Positions 28,243-36,600 of a stretch of DNA of 64,000 nucleotides are shown here, one piece after another. Below the pieces are notes generated by a model. The model saw only the letters and a list, made by a program, of their open reading frames with translations, was not told where the DNA came from and did no database searches. The DNA is taken from assembly GCA_903880015.1 (NCBI GenBank), contig CAIRNS010000007.1, forward strand, positions 1 to 64,000. The letters are read 5' to 3'. The position numbers and the translations under genes were made by a program. The DNA is from an uncultured Elusimicrobia bacterium. GTDB lineage: Bacteria; Elusimicrobiota; Endomicrobiia; Endomicrobiales; CAIRNS01. Numbering within the stretch: position 1 is the first letter of the stretch; every line of letters begins with the position of its first letter.

Positions 28243-28824
28243 ATGCACGAACATTCAGGATGCACAAAAAAAATGTTAGAAAACCCCCAGCAGGCACTGC
28301 GTGAGGCGGGGCTTGCCCCGGGCGGTGTTTTGCTGGACATCGGCACGGGAACCGGGTATCTTGCCATAGCTGCCGCCGAGATTATGGGTACTGGGTCAAC
28401 GGTGTACGCTCTTGATAAATATGCGCCATCCATTGCCGCATTGCGTCAAGATAGCGCTGCACATGATCTGAAAAATATTGTTGCCATTATTGCTGACGCG
28501 GCAATCAAAATCCCTGTGCCCAGGCATACCGTTGATCTGTGTCTTATGTCCAATGTGGTCCACGGGTTTTCGGCGAACGCCGAGCTGGACGCAACCTTGA
28601 AGCAAATAAACGCCGTGTTAAAAGAAGAAGGAAGAATTATTGTTTTTGAATTCAAAAAGATCGATAATGGATTTGGCCCGCCTATCTCGATAAAAATGTC
28701 CCCCCAAGAAGTTGTTGACAGTATGCAACCCTACGGCTATGCCCTCTTAAAACAATTTGATGTCAGCGCAATCCAGTACGGCGTGGTGCTGCAGCGAATT
28801 TCTCTGCAGGAAAAACATTGTTAG
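28243..28824 (+). CDS. Class I SAM-dependent methyltransferase
   Basis: This 193-residue protein has the Rossmann SAM motif LLDIGTGTGYLAIAAA (motif I, residues 29-44), an acidic motif II (YALDKYAP), NVVHGF at motif IV and EEGRIIVFEF at motif V. It looks like the UbiE/Methyltransf_11 type acting on small molecules. The opening MHEHSGCTKKMLENPQQAL carries His and Cys and may contact metal. It starts 27 bases after the DUF2892 gene, preceded by GGGGAGAAG. Co-transcription with an efflux pump and a Cys-rich membrane protein suggests metal, metalloid or xenobiotic handling, but no substrate can be assigned. Confidence 0.82.
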   Translation: MHEHSGCTKKMLENPQQALREAGLAPGGVLLDIGTGTGYLAIAAAEIMGTGSTVYALDKYAPSIAALRQDSAAHDLKNIVAIIADAAIKIPVPRHTVDLCLMSNVVHGFSANAELDATLKQINAVLKEEGRIIVFEFKKIDNGFGPPISIKMSPQEVVDSMQPYGYALLKQFDVSAIQYGVVLQRISLQEKHC

Positions 28825-28929
28825 CGTCAAATAGATGCTAACTTCCTCCTAAAATTATACAATCTAATCAATCGGTCCATGCCAATACCGTAGTGCCGGT
28901 ACGCCCCATGATTGCCGGCCCCAAAAACT

Positions 28930-29106
28930 ATGATACGAAGAACAGGTAGTTTACTGGTGTGCATTATCGGCGTGCTTTTGCCGTGGCGGCTCAGGATAAT
29001 CTATGCCGAAATTATTGCCTGGACCGTGCAGGCCGTTTACAGCTTTTACTTTTGGCTGTTCAATCTTATATTGAAAAATGTCGAAAAAAGAGATGTAGCG
29101 CCATGA
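28930..29106 (+). CDS. Small membrane protein upstream of a PP-loop ATPase
   Basis: This 58-residue protein (MIRRTGSLLVCIIGV...) has two hydrophobic stretches separated by a basic turn. Its stop overlaps the ATG of the PP-loop gene by 4 bases (ATGA), so the pair is translationally coupled. A longer version from TTG at 28912 is possible, but the ATG is more likely. I recognise no family. Confidence 0.55.
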   Translation: MIRRTGSLLVCIIGVLLPWRLRIIYAEIIAWTVQAVYSFYFWLFNLILKNVEKRDVAP

Positions 29107-30029
29107 AGGAACTGGTCGTCTTATTTTCCGGCGGGACGGATTCGACTTGTACGGCGGCACTGGTTGCCGGGGATTACGAGCGCATACACCTCGTCACCTA
29201 TTCGCGTTTCGGCCTCTTCCATATGGAACACGCTTCGACCAATGTTGCGCTTCTGCGGCACCGGTTCGGCGAGAACCGTTTCATCCATACCATCATCCCC
29301 GTTGACCGAATTTTTAAAGAGATCTCCTATGCCCGGTACTGGCGTCTACTTATAAAATACGGATTATTTCTGTTATCTACCTGTGGCTTGTGCCGGTTGG
29401 CAATGCATGTACGAACCGTCGTTTATTGCCGGGCACACGGCATTACCCGTGTGTGCGATGGGTCCAACCGTCATGCCGCCGGTGGTGTATCGACAGACCA
29501 GATACCGTCGCTCATTGCCGGCGTCCGCGGGTTGTACGCCCGGTATGGTATTGAATACAGTACGCCGGTGTATGACCTTGACGAGCCGGCCAATATTGGA
29601 TGGGCTGACAAACTGCATGTTCAAACGCCTCAACTGCGGTCCGTTTTCGCTGAAAATACCGCTCATCCTGACGCCCGCACAAGCGGGAAACTACTGCATG
29701 AGATGGGTTTGTTTCCCCAAGAGAATATTAAGGGGACAAAGACGGATCGCCGCATGCAGGCCCGCTGTCTACAGCTTATTTTGAGCAATATTTTTATATA
29801 CGGCTGGTACCTCAGCAAACACACACCGGACCAATTTTTCACGACGGTCGGGCGCTTCATGGGTGAAAAAATCGATTACTGCTCCCTTCTTCTCGATAAT
29901 TATTTCCGCGATGAAAGTGGCAGCCGCCTCTCAAAACTCGTCGAACAGGGTAATCCGGCATCCGCGTGCACTAACAAACATGGCGATTGCAGAGGATGCC
30001 TTATCAAACTCGTATTCCCCAACCATTGA
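29103..30029 (+). CDS. PP-loop ATPase of the QueC/ATP-pyrophosphatase superfamily
   Basis: This 308-residue protein begins MKELVVLFSGGTDST, the SGGxDST pyrophosphate-binding loop of N-type ATP pyrophosphatases (QueC, TilS, asparagine synthetase, MnmA and relatives), which adenylate a substrate before amidation or thiolation. The middle has CGLCRLAMHVR and a second nucleotide-site candidate CDGSNRHAAGG. The C-terminal CTNKHGDCRGC could hold zinc or an iron-sulfur cluster as in QueC and TtuA-like enzymes. It is longer than QueC (about 230) and lacks other queuosine genes nearby. The start at 29103 overlaps the upstream small gene. It may modify a small molecule or tRNA; the exact reaction is unknown. 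Confidence 0.75.
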   Translation: MKELVVLFSGGTDSTCTAALVAGDYERIHLVTYSRFGLFHMEHASTNVALLRHRFGENRFIHTIIPVDRIFKEISYARYWRLLIKYGLFLLSTCGLCRLAMHVRTVVYCRAHGITRVCDGSNRHAAGGVSTDQIPSLIAGVRGLYARYGIEYSTPVYDLDEPANIGWADKLHVQTPQLRSVFAENTAHPDARTSGKLLHEMGLFPQENIKGTKTDRRMQARCLQLILSNIFIYGWYLSKHTPDQFFTTVGRFMGEKIDYCSLLLDNYFRDESGSRLSKLVEQGNPASACTNKHGDCRGCLIKLVFPNH

Positions 30030-30078
30030 GTGGTCCGCTAAGTATATTTAGGTTTCACACATATTTTTCAAATAGTTC

Positions 30079-30107
30079 TTGCGCTTTTCGCTATTCCTGC
30101 CTATAAT
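30079..30107 (+). promoter_or_regulatory. Sigma-70-type promoter upstream of the second giant locus
   Basis: TTGCGC at 30079-30084, a 17-bp spacer, and a perfect TATAAT at 30102-30107. The expected transcription start (about 30114) is only a few bases before the ATG at 30118, so there is no room for a ribosome-binding site. Confidence 0.75.
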
Positions 30108-30117
30108 ATGTTTGAAC

Positions 30118-30645
30118 ATGAATAAGCCATCTTCATCTTTCATCATTTGCAGCGCCATGGTTCTGTGCATGGCTTTTGGTACCGTTAGTTCTTCGGTAGT
30201 GCAGATGATTGTTTTGCCGCATGATGCGCCTCTCGTTTCTGCTTTGGCCATGGAGGGCATCAGCGCCCTTACGGCAGAGATGCTTTCAACAAGTCCTCTG
30301 GCGGAACGCTATAATATTCCTACCCGGAAAATCCCCGTTGGTCATATGGCTATGCCGAGAATTGCTGCAGGCACCGCCTACAACCTCCGCTTTGGCAGTA
30401 CTGCCTCAGCGCTCAGCGATCTCTCGACAGCCACAGCGCTGTCGTATACGATTATGATGCTGCCAGCCCCACCCGGTGCGATACCGGTGGTAGCGATTTT
30501 TCTGGTTTTCCTCGTTATCCTTGCGCAAGCAAATCTGCCCTACCGGCAGATATTAGATATGTGCGGTACTCAATGCAACCCGGGTGGAATTAACACTCGG
30601 GATTTTTTTATTTCACGGGGGATGCTATGCAATTTAAAAAACTGA
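30118..30645 (+). CDS. Small exported or membrane protein overlapping the second giant gene
   Basis: This protein has 175 residues from ATG 30118; an in-frame ATG at 30079 lies inside the promoter and is rejected. It begins with a signal-type hydrophobic segment (SFIICSAMVLCMAFGTVSS), and another hydrophobic stretch (GAIPVVAIFLVFLVILAQA) lies near the C-terminus. No family is recognised. The 3' end runs through a terminator-like hairpin and 19 bases into the next gene, so its translation would disrupt the hairpin and deliver ribosomes to the giant gene. The last 25 or so residues therefore read through regulatory DNA. This looks like a leader or partner of the giant protein; that is inference. 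Confidence 0.55.
   Translation: MNKPSSSFIICSAMVLCMAFGTVSSSVVQMIVLPHDAPLVSALAMEGISALTAEMLSTSPLAERYNIPTRKIPVGHMAMPRIAAGTAYNLRFGSTASALSDLSTATALSYTIMMLPAPPGAIPVVAIFLVFLVILAQANLPYRQILDMCGTQCNPGGINTRDFFISRGMLCNLKN
30579..30609 (+). terminator. Terminator-like hairpin in front of the second giant gene
   Basis: CCCGGGTG (30579-30586) pairs with CACTCGGG (30594-30601) with one G-U pair and a 7-nt loop, followed by seven T. It has the form of an intrinsic terminator but lies inside the end of the 30118 gene and 18 bases before the giant gene ATG. It may therefore work as an attenuator controlled by translation. Confidence 0.7.
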
Positions 30646-33600
30646 TTGCGCTGTTGACTGTCGGCTGCTTTTTTGAGTCATTTGTTGCGGCACCTTTTTT
30701 ACAGGCGCTGAGTACACCGCAACCCAATGTTGTGCAATTTAAGGCGGCGATTGATCAGTTGATAATCCCCAGCACGATTGGACGGATAACCAATGGCAAC
30801 TATTTTGGGTCTGATACGGTCGTAGTTAATGTTCAGGATTTGCATTGTAACCCGGAAGTGCAACGCAATATCAGCAGTATTTTAGGGAATCTTGATGAAA
30901 AATATCATCTCGAAAAAGTATTTCTTGAAGGCGGATACGGCGATATAGACGTATCGTGGCTCGGGAAAATCACTGCCCCCGGGACGGTTAAAAAGAACAT
31001 AGCGGACATCCTTGTAGACCAGGGTCGGCTGACCGGGACGGAATACTATGCGTTCAACAACAAGCGCCCCGCGCTCTTAAAAGGCATCGAAGACGAACAG
31101 ATACACAAGGCAAATATCCAGCGTTTGGGAAAGATACTCAACAGAAAACCATTCTATGAAGAAAAAGTTAAACTATTAGACAAAGATCTCGCATTTTTGG
31201 AAGCAAAATATTTTACCGTGCGTAACCGGAAATTCAATCAGATAGTAGAGCGGTATAGATTGGGCAAGATGCCGGCGAATAGATTTTATAAGTTGTTGGG
31301 AAAATATGTTGAAACAGTCAATAGTAATCCGGATGTATTTAATAACCCATTCACTATCGCTATGGGTAACTATCCCAACATGCAGGGGTATCTGGAACTG
31401 CAAAAACTAAACAAGGAACTTGACTACAAGCGGATCTCCCGTCAGTTGCAAGTTTTTGTCGGGCTATTAAAAGATAAATTGCCGTATAGCGCGTACAATT
31501 ATTTATTGGAAAAGACCGGTAATTTTTCGCAAATGGATAAGTTGTATGTGACTTTGTCGTTGATGACCAAGGAGTATAATATTTCTTTGCAGAAGAATTT
31601 TCCCGATTTGCGGAAATTTCTTGATTATGTGGACAAGGGACAAACCGTTAACCCGATAGAATTGATCAAAGAAGAAAAAAAATTGATTGAGGAGATCCGG
31701 ATAGCTTTTTCAAGCGATGTCAGCGAACTGGAAGTGTCCTTTGCGGTTGATTTTTACCAGTATTTCAAGGACTATTTGTTTAACCAGCTTGCCGCCGATG
31801 ATTATGCATATTTCAATGAACAGGTTGGCAAATTTAAAAAGATTTGGGGAAAATATACCTATGTTGATCATCTTAAAGCGTTTGAACCTGACTTTTCCCT
31901 ATTAAATGAGTACTACAAAGTAAACGCAGATCGCAACCAGGTATTTCTAAAAAATATGTTACCCGCGGGTGAACAGTTGGGCAAGCATCCGACTCTTCAG
32001 TCAGGTGGCCGGGAAGACAATATACGACAGACAGTTAAATGTTTGGACACCGCCTCGAATGTCATTGTCGTGGTCGCCGGAGGGTTTCATACGCAGGGCC
32101 TTGAAAAAATATTGGATGACCGGAAGATATCCTATGTATCAATTACCCCGAATATAACCCATGACGCTACCGCATCGAGTGCGGTCTATCAACATTTGCT
32201 CATACTGCAGGCTATGGGGCTCTCAGTCGTTTCCAATCGCCCGGCGAACACGCTATCCGCGCTGTCGGCATTTTTGAAGCAAAAAATAAATTCTGTTCAA
32301 ATGTTCGCCCGCAGTGTGGTGAATGTTGATTTCAAACATTCTGACGCGCTGGGCCTGACGATAACAAGCTCTCAGCCGGGGATGGGGCAATTCCGCGCTC
32401 TGGCAGGAGCGGCCATGGAAAAAGCAGTCGGTGCAACAAAAATTGATATCGCGGACTTGCTGGCACAATTAAAGGCGATCGATACTGAAATGGGCAGGAA
32501 CGATCAATTTGCAATTGAAAACAATCGGATTGTAGCGACCATTGACGGACAGCAAATACGGATAAATGCCAACGGCACATTCGCTGACGATACGATAGTA
32601 ACGGATGCCCCGGCGGGCACTTCTGTTGCCACAAAAATCAATGGCGAAAAAATTGCCGTCGCCGCGCAATCGCTTGCCGCTTGGAGCTTCAATCAGCCGG
32701 CTGCCGTGCAGAGCTTGCTCCCCGGCATGCTTGCTGTCTTACTTTGGATGGCTGAACAGAACATGCTTAATGATGCCAGTGAAGGCGCGATATATGAACT
32801 TAACGCCGAAGCACTTGAATCAATAGCAGGCGAAAATGCAACAAACCCTGAAACTATCGCGCAAATGCCGGAAGTGGTGCAGAAGGCCATGCTTGCTATG
32901 CATGAGAACACATCAATTAAGGGAGCACAGGATAATTCAGTCCTGCAAGCAATGAACACTGCAGTTGCCATGATCCAAAAATCAAAGAAATTGTCTGTTG
33001 CGGATCGACGGAGCCAAAAAGGAACCAGTGATATTCCGATACTTTCTAATGATAATGTAGAACAAGTATTGGCGGTATCACCCAATAATGCGGGGCGCAG
33101 TGCAATGCTTGAGCTGCCCGGGCGTGAAGCTTTGCTGTTGCGGTTGTTCCCCCGACTGCCTGCGCCAAATAATTTGCGGGCCCAGGGTGTTCCCGCTGTT
33201 TGGATAAATATGTATGTTGGGTTGGTGGAAGTGTTCAATGTGTTTGATCCGGCATTTGTCAGCAGGCATCCGGATAGGGGGATGCGACGGCTTCAGTATA
33301 TAGGGCAAGGCTTCATTGTGGTAGCGACGCTGGGTGTCAGCTGGCTCGTACTTGGCGCGCTACATGGGACGGATATCCTGTCGATGCACGGGATAATCTC
33401 GTTGGCGATTGGATTGTTGGGTGGAGCCATAGTGCACGGGATATGGGACACAGCAGTTCCTCCCGCGGCGCAGTTGATCCTGGGGGATAATGGGTGGCAA
33501 ACTGATATCCTTCACAAATTAATGCAGGACAAGGGCTTTTCCCGTGAAATGGCGGCATGGCTTGACGGAGGATACAACCGTGGGTTGAATAAGCCCGCCG

Positions 33601-36600
33601 AGCCGTTCCTCAGCCCTGCGCAGGAAAAAGCGCTGGAAGGGGATGCGGGGCTGATGCCGGATGGAACTCAGCCGCAGAGTGATATAGATAAGCAGTCGGT
33701 TGCTCGAACGCGGAAATCGGCGGAAGAGAAGATTGCCATTAGCCTTGCCGGTTTCTATGGTCTCGAGAGTGGTATCGGTTATATCAGCGAGCGTGACCAT
33801 AGAACTCCGCTCGATATATTGGCGGCTATTAAGAACAAGACGCTTCGGGATCGGGATATGTTGTTGATTTCCCGTTTTGCGAACGCGACATGGAAAGCCG
33901 GGCAGCCGTTTAGAAGTTTCGGAAGGATCGAAAGGGACACCTTCAGACCGGGGACGCTTTTGGTTGACGCTGAATTGGAGAAAGACTTTCAACAGATCAG
34001 GGATGCAGCCGAGAAATTGTTTAATCGTTTTCAGCAGGAACTGTCGCGGGAAACAGGAGTGGCTGTCGGTGCTAATCTTCAGAAAGAACTGGTGCATACT
34101 AGTGTTCAGGCATACGGTCTGCGCCTTTTTGACATTCTGCAGCAGAATGAAAATAAGTTTTTAACAGCACATGCTCCCGCCGCGGAGCAGCGAGCCCACC
34201 TCGAAGATGAGGAGATGTTGAGAGGAATTGCCAGCGTTATAGGCGCGTTACATCTTACCGCCGGATATGTCCCCAAACCGGGCGATGCCGCCCCGGGCGC
34301 ATCGTCAGCACTGAGTGTCGCCCAGCAGCAGGAGGTCCTCAGGATACGCGGCTATGAAAATTTTGTCTGGGACATGGAAGCTCGTCTCAATACCGTGTTC
34401 GATAAGGCCACCACTGCCCGAATAATGAAGTATCTCACATTCGTGCCACACGTATACGGAGTATACCTCTGGGGATATCAATCCCATGAAGCGGGGTATG
34501 ATTCCGCCCTTCAATCCAACCCGCGCGCAAAGTCGGAAATGATCACTGGTCGGATGCCGCTGAGAATCGAAGATTATTCGCGTCAACGGCAGTTCGATAT
34601 CCTTCATAGATTAATGAAGGACAAGGGATTTTCCCGTGAAATGGCGGCATGGCTTGACGGAGGATACAACCGTGAGTTGAATAAGCCCGCCGAGCCGTTT
34701 CTCAGTCCTGCGCAGGAAAAAGCGTTGGAAGGGGATGCGGGGCTGATGCCTGATGGAACTCAGCCGCAGAGCGATACAGATAAACAGTTGGTTGCGCGAA
34801 CGCGGAAATCGGCGGAAGAGAAGATTGCCATAAGTCTTGCAGGGTTCTATGCCTTGGAGAGCGGTATCGGTGTGCTGTGCGAGCGGGATGATGAGCGTAC
34901 GCCGTTGGATGTTTTGATCGCCATTGCGAATAAAACGCTTCCTGCACAGGATATGTTGTTCATAGAACGGTTTGCCAATGCGACATGGAAAGCCGGACAG
35001 CCGTTTAGAAGTCTTGCGCGGATCGAAAGGGATACCTTCAGACCTGCGACAATCCTTACTCCGGAGGAGTTGAACAAAGACAGGCAGCAGGTTATCGATG
35101 CGGCCGTAAAGCTCAGGGAAGCGATCGAGGCAGGGTTGATAGCGAATCGGGAAAAAGAACTGGGTATAGATCTTGATGCCGAGGCGGAAAGAACCTATCT
35201 TGCGGAGAAGGAAACCCGGGATTATCTGATTCGCCTGCTGGAGGTAATGAGTATTCTTGAGGAAGATCTTGAAAACCAAAAAACCCGGTTCTCTCAGAAA
35301 AAGATGCATATAGGAGATACTGAGCTGATCCAGTCGATAGCGCGAAATGTTATATCGCGGTATCCTGCGGCGTATAATAACAAGTCGGGACGACTACCTA
35401 CGAAGATGGAAGCCGCGTTTATCAGGAATTCTGCCCTATCGCTGCCGAATTATATTTTCGATATGAGGACTCGCCTCAACCTCATCTTCGACAAAGAAAC
35501 TGTCGAAGCTCTGATGAGCTATTTATTCATCGATTTTCACTCGTATTATATAGATGGACATAGAGTTCTGGTCCCTGATGTTGCCTATTGGTTCTACAAC
35601 GGCCCCGGGACGAACGATAGGGGGTTCACCGGAGTTGTTGCCGATCTTCCCGACTCCTTGGACGTTCAAATACAGTGTGCGCGCGAAATCCTTGCTATCT
35701 ATAAACTCGATCGGCCCGGGGCTCTTGCCAGCGTACAAGAGAAAACTTATCCACAGGACAAGGAAGCCCTGATAAAGTGGGCATTGAATCCAATGAATCT
35801 TCCTCAGTATGATCCCGTGACTCGGATCAGGGCAATTCAGCGGTTCCTCACTATCACTCACAGCAAGAAACAGGGGGACGATGTATACGGGATTGTCTAT
35901 GTTGATTGGCACGAGTCCGATGACGCACCTCTTAACAGTTCTAATACTGAGGGTACAATCGATATATCCGGGCAAAGTATCCCGATTGATGATTGGACCG
36001 CACAGGGTGTTGCCCGGGCTATCTCCACTTACGTGCGAGATATCAACCGGGATCAGATGAGCAAAGAGTTGTCCGCAAGTTTCAGCAAAGCCGATGTCAA
36101 TCGGATTCTGGATTATTTGTCATTCAATTATATTCCGGGCGAGGATCGCTATAACGGTACATGGTTCGTGGGATCTGAGCAGAACTGGACAGTAGGTTAC
36201 TATCTGGGTGCGATTAGTATGTACGGGATCAAAATGGTAAAAACTGCTCTCACGCGGTATCTCGAATCATTGAACCGGCAGTATCAAGTGGTTCGTGATT
36301 TAAAAAAGATCTCTCGTGAACGGGCTTTGGCTGTTGCGACAGAAATCGTGAAAAAAGAGAACGAGATAGGTACAATATCTCCGACTCGTGAAGTTGCTAT
36401 GTCTCCTGAAGAAGCACGTCTCATAGCGGTAAATAGAATTTCGAGTATGCCATCTTATCTGATAACATATTCTTCCGATGAGGTTATGGCTGCACTGTTG
36501 TTCATTACCCTTGTCTCCGAAAAAGGGAGCGGAATATTTCAGGGCACGACCGTTTATCGTCTTGCAGTCGACAATAAGGCAAGCAAGGATGCAGACGAGA

